In this document: piece by piece, positions 27,022 through 36,826 of the stretch
Layout: the number at the start of each line of letters is the position of its first letter
Position numbering within the stretch: position 1 is the stretch's first letter
Source of the DNA: Planctomycetaceae bacterium
GTDB lineage: Bacteria > Planctomycetota > Planctomycetia > Pirellulales > Pirellulaceae
Assembly (NCBI GenBank): GCA_002709045.1
Contig: PAPJ01000026.1
Coordinates: 1 to 64,000 of the forward strand
Reading direction: 5' to 3'
Length of the DNA: 64,000 nucleotides
Notes under the pieces: generated by a model
Databases searched by the model: none
Told to the model about the DNA's origin: nothing
The model's input: only the letters and a program-made list of their open reading frames with translations
Translations under genes and position numbers: made by a program

Positions 27022-28977
27022 TTAGCCGCGGGAACGACGTGCGCCACCGGAATTTCGGCGTGTTCGCGAGGCACCGCCGGCACTCTGGCCTCGTCGTCCT
27101 CTTGAATCACCGCCGGCACCCTGGCCTCGTCGTCCTCTTGAATCACCACCGGCACCCTGACCTCGTCGTCCCCGTGAATCACCGTCACCGTCCCGGCCTC
27201 GTCGTCCCCGTGAATCACCGTCACGACGTCCGCCGCGGTTTCCATCGCGACGGCGTCCTCCCTGTCCTCCGTGAGAATCACGCCCACCGAACCGTCGAGG
27301 TTTCCTTTCCGGTGGCTCTTCCAGCCCCTTAACACCTTCAGCAACGTGACCTTTGTCAGTTTTAACCCGCTTAAAGGAAACCCTTTGGCCTTCCCCCAGC
27401 GAATCAAATCTCCATCTTCCAAAAACACTGGTCATATGGAAGTAAAGCTCTTTGCCAGACTTGGTTTTAATAAAACCAAAACCTTTCTCGGAAAGTTTGA
27501 CAATGACACCCTCTGAAATACGTGCTCGCTTTGGAGTTGGCCGAACCTTCATCTTTCGCTGGCCATCAGTATTACTTGAAGTAGGCGGGTTTTCTGATTT
27601 TCTTAAAGAGCGTTTTGCCAGAGGTTCGGGTTTGTTTTTCTGACCTTCGGTCATTGGGATCTCCAGCAATTCGGATAATTCGTCGGTCGGCTCGGGCTCC
27701 ACAATCTCTTCAATGTGGACGTCTGTAACATCGTTAATGTTTTGATCTTCAGCGATTCTGTTATTATCAATGTCGTCGTTTTGTTCATCCGGCATTGACG
27801 AAATTTCGACGTTCTCAGGATCTTCCATTTTAGTAGTATCGACGTGATGTGAGTTGCCGGGATTTGCCATGACCTCAATTGGGAAACCAAGCAACTTCTC
27901 AATTTCAGCCAGCGTTCCCTTTTCGTGCGTGGCACAAAATGAAATAGCCACTCCTTCTGCACCAGCACGACCTGTACGTCCAATGCGGTGAATGTAGTCT
28001 TCGACATCAAATGGTAAATCGTAATTAAAGACATGCGTGATGCCCTCGATGTCAATTCCACGAGATGCGACATCGGTAGCTACCAGGATCTGGATATTCT
28101 CCTTGCGAAACTTTCCCATAATTCGCTCTCGCTGACTTTGCCGTTTATTGCCATGGATCGTATCTGTTTTAAAACCTTTTTTGTTTAGCCATGTGGTCAG
28201 TTTGTCAGCCGTATGTTTTTTGTTGACGAACACTATGGTTTGTCCGGGCTTTAGTTCATGAAATAACCGAAGTAATAGAGGTCGCTTTTTCGCATTTTCG
28301 ACAATACAGAGGTGTTGAGTGACTGTCTCCACAGCCGGGTATTCGGGAGCGATATCCACACGCAATGGATCTCTTAATAATCCGCCGGCCAAGCTGGCAA
28401 CGTTTTTATCGATGGTTGCTGAAAAGAAGAGGGAGTGTCTTTGTTCCGGCAGTCGTGCCATGATTCGTTCCAGATCAGGCTGGAACCCCATGTCAAGCAT
28501 GCGGTCCGCTTCATCCAGAACAAAGTATTGCAACTCATCCAAATGTAAAGCGTCCTGTTGCAACAGGTCGACCAGACGCCCCGGTGTGGCAATGACAATA
28601 TGAGATCCGCGCTGCATGGCTCTGATTTGCCGGACTTCGGATACTCCACCATAAATCAAAGTATGTCTCAGGAATAAATTTGCGCCGTAGTTATCGAAAC
28701 TGTCTCCGATCTGGATCACAAGCTCACGTGTCGGTGCCAGTATCAATGCTTTGGGTAGATAAGGGACTGCTTTGCGATTTTTCCGGCCTAATCCATTTAA
28801 AATTGGCAAGGCAAAAGCAGCGGTCTTTCCGGTTCCGGTTTGGGCACACCCGAGGATATCACGACCTTCTAGGGCGGGAGGAATGGCTTGTACCTGAATA
28901 GGGGTCGGTTCGACATAGCCAGCGTCGGTCAGCGCACGCTGTAATTGGTCGATCAGGTTGAGTTCTTGGAATTCCAT
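27022..28977 (-). CDS. DEAD-box RNA helicase with cold-shock-like domain and RG-rich tail
   Basis: The 651-residue cytosolic protein contains the full DEAD-box set: the Q motif (PTPIQVQAIP), AQTGTGKT, PTREL, VLDEADRMLD, FSATID, and HRIGRTGRAG with VATDVASRGIDI. It is closest in style to the RhlE group. An acidic linker follows (about residues 385-445). Then comes a cold-shock-like domain (about 485-553) with KGFGFIK and LYFHMTSV as its RNP1 and RNP2-like strands. The tail of about 95 residues is made of Arg-Gly-Asp-Ser repeats. The helicase should unwind short RNA duplexes in ribosome assembly or cold adaptation, and the added domains should increase RNA binding. It is one of the few housekeeping genes in the window and converges with the gene at 25424. 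Confidence 0.94.
   Translation of the reverse strand: MEFQELNLIDQLQRALTDAGYVEPTPIQVQAIPPALEGRDILGCAQTGTGKTAAFALPILNGLGRKNRKAVPYLPKALILAPTRELVIQIGDSFDNYGANLFLRHTLIYGGVSEVRQIRAMQRGSHIVIATPGRLVDLLQQDALHLDELQYFVLDEADRMLDMGFQPDLERIMARLPEQRHSLFFSATIDKNVASLAGGLLRDPLRVDIAPEYPAVETVTQHLCIVENAKKRPLLLRLFHELKPGQTIVFVNKKHTADKLTTWLNKKGFKTDTIHGNKRQSQRERIMGKFRKENIQILVATDVASRGIDIEGITHVFNYDLPFDVEDYIHRIGRTGRAGAEGVAISFCATHEKGTLAEIEKLLGFPIEVMANPGNSHHVDTTKMEDPENVEISSMPDEQNDDIDNNRIAEDQNINDVTDVHIEEIVEPEPTDELSELLEIPMTEGQKNKPEPLAKRSLRKSENPPTSSNTDGQRKMKVRPTPKRARISEGVIVKLSEKGFGFIKTKSGKELYFHMTSVFGRWRFDSLGEGQRVSFKRVKTDKGHVAEGVKGLEEPPERKPRRFGGRDSHGGQGGRRRDGNRGGRRDGDSRGRRGRDGDGDSRGRRGQGAGGDSRGRRGQGAGGDSRGRRGQSAGGASRTRRNSGGARRSRG
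27075..27218 (-). repeat. Four tandem 36-bp coding repeats (RG-rich tail of the helicase)
   Basis: Four direct 36-bp units lie at 27075-27110, 27111-27146, 27147-27182 and 27183-27218, each ending in AATCAC on the plus strand. They keep the reading frame and encode twelve-residue units like GDSRGRRGQGAG. The first two units are almost identical. Such arrays change copy number easily by slippage or recombination. Confidence 0.9.
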
Positions 28978-29085
28978 AGATACTGTAATCAGGGGCGAAG
29001 AAATATGGGCAAGACGAAAAGTCTTACTGACTATAGCCAGCCTGTTTCATATCGAATAGAGCAAACCCTTATCACAGATCCACGA

Positions 29086-30156
29086 TTACTCAACGATCTG
29101 TAGCCACCACGGCCGTCTGCCGGTTTTTACCGTCCCGGTTCGAGTGAGAACTCCGGTTCGTTTGTTGCGACTGAAAATCGCCAGGTTTCCCGAATCCTGT
29201 CCGCCTGCATACAACCATTTACCGCAGGGACTGATAACAAAACTGCGCGGATTAGGTTCAGTAGGATAGATGCCCACTAATGACAGGTTGCCGGAGCGCT
29301 GATTGATTTTGAAAGTGGCAATGCTGTTATGACCACGATTAGCGACATAAACAAATCGCCCGTCTTTGGAAAGTGTCATTCGGGCCGTTGCTCCTTTGCC
29401 GACAGGCCATTCTGCTGGAACTGAAGAAATAACCTGCTTTGTATGCAATAAGCCATCCGGTTGGATTTGATAGAAAACAGCCTTGTTGCCCTGTTCGTAA
29501 TCACCATACAGCCAGGGTCTGCTGGGGTGTGTAGCAAGATGGCGGGGGCCGGTCAAATCGGCTGACTTCAATAAGCCATTTTCAAGAACAGACAGCTGCC
29601 CTGACTCGTCATCAAAGCTAAATTGGACGATCAGATTGGGGCCGGTGTGCGGGATATATACAAACCGATTGTCACTGCTGGCCGCGACGCCATGAGCATT
29701 CAAAGCTGTTTCATCAAAGAAGGCGGCCTCCTGCTTCAGTATTCCATTTTCGTCAACGGCATGCACTGATACTCGGCCTGTGTGGTAATACGCGGTGATT
29801 AGCCATTTCCCCGAATGGTCTTGCCAGTGATAGGCGGGATCCTGATCCACTTTCACGGTACTTAGATGTTTAAGTCCGATAGCATCCCGACCGATTGCAT
29901 AGGATGCCAGTCCACCGTAATTTCGCAGCGACAAAAACAGTGTCCTGCCATCCTGTGAGACGGACATAGGCCCCGGGTCCGATTCCGTTTTGTGGTTGCG
30001 TAGATGGGTCAATTGGCCGTTGCGTGAGTTGATTTTATAGACCGCCAGATGCTCTTCATCCGGTAAGGAAACCAGCAGTAGCGGCTCGGCAAAAAGTGAT
30101 GCAGCATAAAAAGATACAAATAAACAGACCAGTATTCGAGTTGGCACAGCCTTCAC
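29086..30156 (-). CDS. Lactonase-family seven-bladed beta-propeller protein, exported
   Basis: The 356-residue protein has a signal peptide (MKAVPTRILVCLFVSFYAASLFA) and repeated blade signatures of the 6-phosphogluconolactonase/YbhE-type lactonase family. Examples are LRNHKTESDPGPMSVSQDGRTLFLSLRN (two blades), SKDGRFVYVANRGHNSIATF and SPCGKWLYAGGQDSGNLAIF near the C-terminus. Cytosolic members open 6-phosphogluconolactone, but an exported copy more likely acts on another lactone or only binds. It starts 29 bp after the stop of the DUF1501 gene upstream on the same strand, so it probably belongs to that operon. Confidence 0.88.
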   Translation of the reverse strand: MKAVPTRILVCLFVSFYAASLFAEPLLLVSLPDEEHLAVYKINSRNGQLTHLRNHKTESDPGPMSVSQDGRTLFLSLRNYGGLASYAIGRDAIGLKHLSTVKVDQDPAYHWQDHSGKWLITAYYHTGRVSVHAVDENGILKQEAAFFDETALNAHGVAASSDNRFVYIPHTGPNLIVQFSFDDESGQLSVLENGLLKSADLTGPRHLATHPSRPWLYGDYEQGNKAVFYQIQPDGLLHTKQVISSVPAEWPVGKGATARMTLSKDGRFVYVANRGHNSIATFKINQRSGNLSLVGIYPTEPNPRSFVISPCGKWLYAGGQDSGNLAIFSRNKRTGVLTRTGTVKTGRRPWWLQIVE

Positions 30157-30185
30157 CTTTCGGCTCTTTAGTGTCGTGGCGGGAG

Positions 30186-31568
30186 TTAGCTAAGAATGTC
30201 ATGGACGACTTCGCCATGAATATCAGTAAGACGGAAATCACGTCCGGCATAGCGATATGTCAATTGGGTATGGTCTAGTCCGAGTTGATGTAGCAAGGTC
30301 GCATGTAAATCGTGAAAATGAACTTTATTCTCAACGGCATAATAACCATATTCGTCGGTTTCGCCATATTGGATGCCTGGTTTCATACCACCCCCTGCGA
30401 AGAACATGGTACAGGCATGTGGATTGTGATCTCTGCCGTCACGTCCTCCCTGCGAGACAGGCGTTCTGCCAAATTCACCACCCCACCAGACAATAGTATC
30501 CTCCAGCAGACCGCGTTGCTTAAGATCTGTCAGTAATGCTGAAATCGGTTGATCAACTTCCATTGCATTATTTCGATGTCCGCCGGCGAGCCCGCCGTGT
30601 TGATCCCACTTGTAACTGTGTGACAACTGGATGAATCGGACACCCGCTTCGGCAAATCGTCGTGCCATCAGACACTGCAGGCCGAAGTCTTTCGTTGGCC
30701 CGTTATGAATGCCGTACATGTCAAGCGTTTCCGCAGTTTCGGTGGAGATGTCCTGCAGTTGCGGAGCCTGTGTCTGTAGCCGGAAGGCAAGTTCAAATGA
30801 CTTGATTCGTGATTCCAATTCAGAATCGGGCCCTGTCGACTCCAGATGTTTGGTGTTGATATCCTTCAACATACGTTGTTCAAGTTGTTGGATTGTTGCC
30901 GGAGTAGAGCCTTTGATGAATGGGATCTTGGCATTTTCACTGGCTGTTCCCGCGTTTCCAATCGGTGTACCCTGATATAGCGCCGGCAGAAATGCACTGC
31001 CCCAGTTGTTAGCACCACCGTGCGTTAACGATGGGCAGACAGTGATGTAACAAGGGAGATTGCGATTCTCGTTGCCTAATCCATAGCCCAGCCAACTGCC
31101 CATACTTGGTCGGATAAATGTATCACTGCCGGTGTGTAATTCCAACAGTGCAGCGCCATGACGCGAGTTAGAACCATGGACAGACTTGACGAAGGTTAAG
31201 TCATCCACGTGTTTGGCGATATGTGGAAAGATCTCGCTGACCCACATCCCGGATTCACCGTGCTGCCTGAATTTGAATGGCGATTTAAGCAGGTTTCCTG
31301 TCGGAGCGGAAACAACCCGCGGCTTGTCGAACGGTACAGGCTTATTGTCATCCTTCTCAAGCTGCGGCTTATAGTCAAACGTATCAATTTGACTTGGGCC
31401 GCCATGCATGAACAGAAAGATAATTCGCTTGGCCTTGGCCGAAAAGTGTGGCTGGCGGGGAATTAAATTAGGTTGCTCGGCTTTGATATTCTGATCCACA
31501 AGCCCGGCTAATGCCAGAGATCCAAATCCTACAGCAGTATTCTTTAATAATTGTCTTCGTGTTTGCAT
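30186..31568 (-). CDS. DUF1501 protein, Tat-exported, partner of the PSD1 gene at 31597
   Basis: I choose ATG 31568 because the product then opens with a clean twin-arginine signal (MQTRRQLLKNTAVGFG). The longer frame to 31670 would overlap the upstream gene. The 460-residue protein has FLFMHGGPSQIDTFD, SWLGYGLGNENRNLP, GEFGRTP and GRDHNPH as the family motifs. The C-terminus HDLHATLLHQLGLDHTQL and GRDFRLTDIHG places it in the same subgroup as the genes at 6563 and 59951. The gene follows the PSD1/CBM gene by 28 bp on the same strand. Function and substrate are unknown. Confidence 0.93.
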   Translation of the reverse strand: MQTRRQLLKNTAVGFGSLALAGLVDQNIKAEQPNLIPRQPHFSAKAKRIIFLFMHGGPSQIDTFDYKPQLEKDDNKPVPFDKPRVVSAPTGNLLKSPFKFRQHGESGMWVSEIFPHIAKHVDDLTFVKSVHGSNSRHGAALLELHTGSDTFIRPSMGSWLGYGLGNENRNLPCYITVCPSLTHGGANNWGSAFLPALYQGTPIGNAGTASENAKIPFIKGSTPATIQQLEQRMLKDINTKHLESTGPDSELESRIKSFELAFRLQTQAPQLQDISTETAETLDMYGIHNGPTKDFGLQCLMARRFAEAGVRFIQLSHSYKWDQHGGLAGGHRNNAMEVDQPISALLTDLKQRGLLEDTIVWWGGEFGRTPVSQGGRDGRDHNPHACTMFFAGGGMKPGIQYGETDEYGYYAVENKVHFHDLHATLLHQLGLDHTQLTYRYAGRDFRLTDIHGEVVHDILS

Positions 31569-31596
31569 GAAATTATCTCGGGAGATCCGTTTAATC

Positions 31597-34500
31597 CTAC
31601 TCGATATAAAAGAACTCGTTGGTTGAAAGTAGTACCCGGCAGAAACTTTGCCAGGCTGCATGTTCAGCATTTTCTGCAGTGATACCGGCTGCGCTGGCTG
31701 CTGCAGTTACTTGTTGTGTATAGGCCTGCGAGTTTGCCACTTCGCGGTCGTTCGGCTGCCGACCCATGATCAATGCGTATGCATGATCGATTCGTTCACT
31801 TCCGTTAAAGGTAAGTAGATGCGTGGCTAGCTCAGATGTTGATTGATCGACCAGCGAACTGTTCATCATAAATAAAGCCTGAGGCGCCACCGTGGTTGTA
31901 TTACGATCACCGTTGGAAACCGCAGGATCAGGAAAGTCTAAAGCTTGCAGAACCTCATAGACTGCACTACGCACGACCGGCAGATAAATACTGCGACGGT
32001 GATTATCAAATTCATTTGTAATATTGGTGTCGGAACCGGTTACATAAGCACGATTCTTCACTTTCAGAAGCGTACCACCCATACTGTTATCCAGTCCCGG
32101 GCCGAGTGCTAATACGCTGTCACGAATTTCCTCTCCAGTCAGCCGTCGACGGTTGAATCGCCATAACAGTTTGTTTTCTGGGTCAGTTGTATTGCCAACA
32201 TCACTGTAGTCGGTGCTCATCTGATAAGTTGCAGAGAGCATCATCTGACGATGAAGCTCTTTGATCGAACCCCCATTCTCAGACAATTCGACGGCCAGAT
32301 AATCAAGCAGTTCAGGATGGGTTGGTAATTCTCCGAGTGTTCCGAAATTGTCGACACTTGACACAATACCGTTTCCAAAATGCCACCGCCAAATCCGGTT
32401 GACCATGACACGATTTACCAGAGGATGCTTGGGATCTGCCAGCCAGTCGGCAAGTTCCAGTCGTCCACTCCGCGCGCCTTCGATAGCATTTTGCTCGGCC
32501 CCTTCGATAATCTGAAGCATGCGTCGAGGGACGGTTTGCCCCAATGTAATGTGACTTCCTCGTATATGTATCCTGATATCTTCCGCCGCGCCTTCGGTAA
32601 CCCCCATCGCCACTTCGAACACAGGTTTTTGAGATTCAAGTAAACTCACGTTTTTTGTGAGTTGGAGTCGTTGTTCGGCTAAATCAGCGGGATAAGCGGT
32701 AGTTGGGATAGGATTTGGAGTCACCGTCGGGAATTCGTTTCGGGATATTTCATCATAGACTTCCTTGTAAACGGCTTTGACTTCTTCGTTTAATTGTAAG
32801 TTTGCATGGTTGCTATCTACGATAAGTCTCCGGTAAAGAATAGCTGCATCATCAATTGATCCGGGCGGAGATTGTTTGAATAGCCCTTTCAGAACCGGAG
32901 CTGCATTAGCTCCGACGCCCTGTCCGGTTTGCAACTGTTCAAGTATGGCGGCACTGGCCGTAGGGAAGTCAGCATCTTCAAGCTCAGCTAATGCGATCCA
33001 GACTTCGAGGAATGGATTCGTTTTTAACTTCGCCTCCGAAAGACTTGCCAGATACCAAAGCCATGAGCTCAGGAAACTGGGGTTAAGATCATACTCTCGG
33101 GCATAGGAAGTCAGGCTTGGCATCGGTGGCTTGTCAAAGGGCCAGTTCCCGTCATCCGGTTTTAGAATCAGAGCGAATTTATCGATGTGCGGATAGACTT
33201 TGGGCGAGTCAAGTTTGAGTACATGTTTACCGGCACTTAAATTGAGTTCGACTTCTGCAGACCACGTTTGCGTGTCCGGGTACCAGGAACCGGTAACTTT
33301 TCCGAGAATGTTATTGGCGACTAGCTGACCGTCTAACTTGACACCGATAGAACGTGATTGCAATGCGGCATAACGGATTTCCAGATTGTAAGTGCCCGGC
33401 GTATCAACCAGAATATCGTAGTCGGCATACCCGCCATCTCCGCCACTGCCAACGATACCTATCTCTTTACCATAGTTTTCGCTAAGCACCGTTAGTGTTG
33501 TTCGATGAGCCGCTTCCGCTTCCACGGCTAAATAACCGTTGGAAATCCTGAACGGCTCATCCTGTTTCTTGTGTACCGTGATGCCACTTGCAGTAATGGC
33601 ATCGTCCAGTTTGCCGATCCGTCTGGCTGCCAGTAGATAACGATCTGCCTGATGTTGTAATTCTCTGTTTACCAGTTCGGTGATACTTCCACTCAGCTTG
33701 TCCAGCTTTGCTTTGGTTGCCGAGATTTCACGATTGATTTTCTGCAATGCAGCGTTGGCTTGTGGTGAAAGTAATGGCTGCTCGTACCAGTCAGCTACGA
33801 CATTGTAGTTTTCCATCGACTTCGTGCTTTTGAAGATCCCTGCCAACGCGTAGTAGTCGGCCGTGGGAATTGGATCAAATTTATGGTCGTGGCAACGGGC
33901 GCACCCGAGCGTAAGTCCCATGAATGCCTGCCCCAGAGTATTCACCTGCTCGTCGATAATGTCCATTTGCATCTTGACCGGGTCATCTTCCGCGAGCATT
34001 TTGGGTCCGATCGCTAGAAAGCCAGTCGCTCTAAAACGGTCTTCGGCTGCTAGTTTATCGGCGGGCAGTGGCATTAGATCGCCGGCAATCTGTTCACGGA
34101 TGAATTCACCGTAGGGCTTATCCAGATTCATTGCCCGGATTACATAATCACGATACTGATATGCAAATTCATAGGACAGGTTTTCATCGAGACCATTTGA
34201 GTCGGCATAGCGTGCAACATCCAACCAGTGCCGGCCCCAACGTTCACCGTATCGCGGTGAACTCAATAGGCGGTCAATCAGATGGCTGTAAGCATCCGGT
34301 CTTTGATCATCTATAAAGGTAACAATCTCACCTGGTGTCGGAGGTAAACCGGTGAGGTCAAAAGTTGCTCGACGAATAAGCGTACGTTTGTCAGCCCCAA
34401 CGGCTGGGGTTAAATTTGCTTCTTCCAGCTTGGCCAGAATGAAATAGTCGATTGGAGTTTTCGCCCACTGCTGATTTTGAATTTCGGGAAGCGATGGTCG

Positions 34501-34971
34501 TCGGGGAACCTGAAACGCCCAATAACTTTTTTGTTCTTCTGAGAATTCAGCAGTTAATGCATCGTCACTTTGACCGATAGCAGCGGCAATTGCCGGTTCT
34601 TCCTGGGGCCAGGGCAACCCCATTTCCACCCAGCGGGTGAAATCGATAACCTGAGCACTGGTCAGCTTTGCCTTGGGCGGCATTTTAAGAAACTCATCGT
34701 GTTTGATAGCACTGATTAACAGGCTTTCCTTCGGCTTGCCCGGTCGGGCAGCCGGTCCGAATTCACCCCCGGTTAAAAAGGCCTCGCGAAACTCAACACT
34801 AAAGCGACTTTCAGGCTCTTCCCCCGAATGGCAGTCCTGACAGTGAGTTACCAAAACCGGACGGATTCGCGTCTCAAAAAAAGCTATTTCATCAGCTTTA
34901 AACGGTTCTTCTGCTACCAGACCGCTGGTCACAAAGACGAGAAACGTAACGGCAAAAATTCTTATGATCAT
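31597..34971 (-). CDS. PSD1 / planctomycete cytochrome C protein with carbohydrate-binding-like insert
   Basis: The 1124-residue protein has a Sec signal, haem site CQDCH near residue 45 (PSCyt1), and DUF1549 (about 160-390) with DLTGLPPTPGEIVTF, RYGERWGRHWLDVARYADS and CARCHDHKFDPIP. A DUF1553 domain closes the protein (HPLVNRVMVNRIWRWHFGNG, LDYLAVELSENGGSIKELH). Between them, at about residues 480-600, lies a beta-sandwich-like segment. It contains VEAEAAHRTTL, a Gly-rich GGDGGYADYDILVD strand, LKLDSP and a closing hydrophobic strand, and resembles CBM6/CBM35-type modules. This would let the cytochrome protein bind a glycan. It precedes the DUF1501 gene by 28 bp. Confidence 0.92.
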   Translation of the reverse strand: MIIRIFAVTFLVFVTSGLVAEEPFKADEIAFFETRIRPVLVTHCQDCHSGEEPESRFSVEFREAFLTGGEFGPAARPGKPKESLLISAIKHDEFLKMPPKAKLTSAQVIDFTRWVEMGLPWPQEEPAIAAAIGQSDDALTAEFSEEQKSYWAFQVPRRPSLPEIQNQQWAKTPIDYFILAKLEEANLTPAVGADKRTLIRRATFDLTGLPPTPGEIVTFIDDQRPDAYSHLIDRLLSSPRYGERWGRHWLDVARYADSNGLDENLSYEFAYQYRDYVIRAMNLDKPYGEFIREQIAGDLMPLPADKLAAEDRFRATGFLAIGPKMLAEDDPVKMQMDIIDEQVNTLGQAFMGLTLGCARCHDHKFDPIPTADYYALAGIFKSTKSMENYNVVADWYEQPLLSPQANAALQKINREISATKAKLDKLSGSITELVNRELQHQADRYLLAARRIGKLDDAITASGITVHKKQDEPFRISNGYLAVEAEAAHRTTLTVLSENYGKEIGIVGSGGDGGYADYDILVDTPGTYNLEIRYAALQSRSIGVKLDGQLVANNILGKVTGSWYPDTQTWSAEVELNLSAGKHVLKLDSPKVYPHIDKFALILKPDDGNWPFDKPPMPSLTSYAREYDLNPSFLSSWLWYLASLSEAKLKTNPFLEVWIALAELEDADFPTASAAILEQLQTGQGVGANAAPVLKGLFKQSPPGSIDDAAILYRRLIVDSNHANLQLNEEVKAVYKEVYDEISRNEFPTVTPNPIPTTAYPADLAEQRLQLTKNVSLLESQKPVFEVAMGVTEGAAEDIRIHIRGSHITLGQTVPRRMLQIIEGAEQNAIEGARSGRLELADWLADPKHPLVNRVMVNRIWRWHFGNGIVSSVDNFGTLGELPTHPELLDYLAVELSENGGSIKELHRQMMLSATYQMSTDYSDVGNTTDPENKLLWRFNRRRLTGEEIRDSVLALGPGLDNSMGGTLLKVKNRAYVTGSDTNITNEFDNHRRSIYLPVVRSAVYEVLQALDFPDPAVSNGDRNTTTVAPQALFMMNSSLVDQSTSELATHLLTFNGSERIDHAYALIMGRQPNDREVANSQAYTQQVTAAASAAGITAENAEHAAWQSFCRVLLSTNEFFYIE

Positions 34972-35043
34972 AGTGGTTATTATAAACCACAGTTGGACCT
35001 TGCTGCGCCCTCAATTTAGGGGGCAAAAATGTAAACTGTCGGT

Positions 35044-36774
35044 CTAACGTTGGCGGGCCGGGATAACCGTGTAAAAACCAATCATCATTTCTTCCCAGGT
35101 TTGGTCACCCCAGGTAACCCATTTTGTTGGTTCAGGATTGGCCGGGTTATCCGCAGAGTTGTCAAAGTGTGCCGTACATTCGATGACCGTTCCCTTAGGT
35201 AAATAAACCGGTTTAACAAAACGATATTCATGTTGCCAATTGAAATCGTAAAAAGGGACGCTCAAGAGAGTGCGTTGACTGCCATCCGGAAATTTCGCCA
35301 GATATTTAAATTCTTTACCTCGTACGTGCATATGGGGCATGACCGCCAACAGTTCTGAGTCTGCGTTGATGGTGCGGGTGGCAACTACTTTGTGGCGAGA
35401 GGAATTTGGAGGAATACGGAAACTAAAACTGAGTGCGGCATCCTGCCGGGCAACATGCTTAGGCGGATTCTTGCAGAATTTAACGGCAAATTCACTGCGG
35501 TCGAATTCTTCCTTACCTGTTGGCGTATAGTGAAGCTGCCAAACCAATTCATGACCGGCCGGGAGCCTGATTCCCACTCCTTCAGGGAACAGGGTTGGTT
35601 CTTCTCCAGGTGCGAATCCCCCCAGACTTTCCAACCGCCGTGTTTGCCTGCTCCCCTTGGGGCGATGATATACGATGATGTGGTGAACAGCCTTCCAGTT
35701 GCCCGGCCGAGCTTCTGCAGACTGAATCCAAACATCTTCTTTGAAGTTCGTGGGGGTTACAAAATACTGATAGGCAACCGTTCCGGTGGCCTGTACTTTG
35801 TAGGTGGCGGGCATCTTAAAGACATGGTCCGGCTCGCCAATCTGCCAGCCATCTGAATATTCCGGATTTGGTGGTATTTTGTTCTCATCACCTTGCGGCA
35901 TTCCGGCATCAATCCAGGAAGTAAGCAGGGAGATTTCCCCTGCAGTCATGTGCAGGTCATTTTCAAACTTGCCAAAACGCGGATCAGCATTCCAGGGTGG
36001 CATGCGGCGCGTGAGTACTGTTTCTTTGATCATTTCCGACCAGTTGCGGGCATCATCATAAGTCAGAAGAGAAAATGGAGCCGCGGTATTGTTGCGATGA
36101 CACTTTTGACAGCGTGTTTGAATAATCTTCGAAATGTGGCTGGCATAGGTAATCTCAGTTGTGCTTTGCGTACCTGATCTGCGAGTAATCAGACAACCTT
36201 CAGGTTCGGTAACGGCGGTCGATGGTGTTTCACCTGCAAGCAGTTCTTTTAACGCTTCTTCCAGATCGGCACGTCTTGCCTCTGCCCGTTTGAATCGATA
36301 TCCGATACGATCGTCAATGCGCCCTACGTAACGAATGTTTCTGCGTCGATCGAGGATAAATGCCTCGGGAGTCCGGGTTGCTCCGAAAATATCAAGCGCT
36401 ACCTGCTCCTTATCGATTAGTACCGGTAACCGTAGTTTGTATTCAAGGGCGTGCTCTTTGATTTCTTCAACTGAATCACTCAAGTTCGAATTGATTACGG
36501 CAAATTTAACACTTCGCTTGGCGTACTTTTGATTTAATTCATTCAACTGGGGAATATAGCTGTTACCGATCGGACATTCGGTACCCAGAAAAACCAGTAC
36601 AAGAAAATCAACCTCTGGATAATCGGCCAGTGCGATTTGCTTACCTGTGATCGAGGGCAGTACGAAGTTAGGGATCTGGCGACCAAGCAAATCAGCGCGT
36701 GATGAATCCTTAGCCTCAAGACTTGCTAATGGAAGCCATATGCAAATTGTCAATAAAGCGAGAAACGATTTCAT
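35044..36774 (-). CDS. Redoxin - cytochrome c - copper type II oxygenase-like protein
   Basis: The 576-residue exported protein joins three modules. Residues about 28-185 form an AhpC/TlpA-like redoxin domain with a single peroxidatic-type cysteine (ECPIGNSYIP, Cys67). A c-type haem site CQKCH (222-226) follows, in a PSCyt1-like helical domain with the RMPPWNADP motif. The C-terminal half resembles copper type II ascorbate-dependent monooxygenases, with candidate copper ligands in VHHIIVYH (His364, His365, His370), WQLHYTP (His415) and MPHMHVRGKEF (His481, His483). Electron flow from thiol to haem to copper is inference. The gene is 72 bp after the start of the PSD1/CBM gene in map order and 52 bp after the CBM9-like gene. 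Confidence 0.86.
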   Translation of the reverse strand: MKSFLALLTICIWLPLASLEAKDSSRADLLGRQIPNFVLPSITGKQIALADYPEVDFLVLVFLGTECPIGNSYIPQLNELNQKYAKRSVKFAVINSNLSDSVEEIKEHALEYKLRLPVLIDKEQVALDIFGATRTPEAFILDRRRNIRYVGRIDDRIGYRFKRAEARRADLEEALKELLAGETPSTAVTEPEGCLITRRSGTQSTTEITYASHISKIIQTRCQKCHRNNTAAPFSLLTYDDARNWSEMIKETVLTRRMPPWNADPRFGKFENDLHMTAGEISLLTSWIDAGMPQGDENKIPPNPEYSDGWQIGEPDHVFKMPATYKVQATGTVAYQYFVTPTNFKEDVWIQSAEARPGNWKAVHHIIVYHRPKGSRQTRRLESLGGFAPGEEPTLFPEGVGIRLPAGHELVWQLHYTPTGKEEFDRSEFAVKFCKNPPKHVARQDAALSFSFRIPPNSSRHKVVATRTINADSELLAVMPHMHVRGKEFKYLAKFPDGSQRTLLSVPFYDFNWQHEYRFVKPVYLPKGTVIECTAHFDNSADNPANPEPTKWVTWGDQTWEEMMIGFYTVIPARQR

Positions 36775-36826
36775 ATCAGGAACTTCCGGCGGATATAGTT
36801 GCGAACAGGAAGAATTCTAGACCGGT

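Noticed and set aside
27075..27218. Tandem 36-bp repeats considered as a CRISPR array
   Set aside because: There are no unique spacers between units, and the repeats encode an in-frame RG-rich tail of the helicase.
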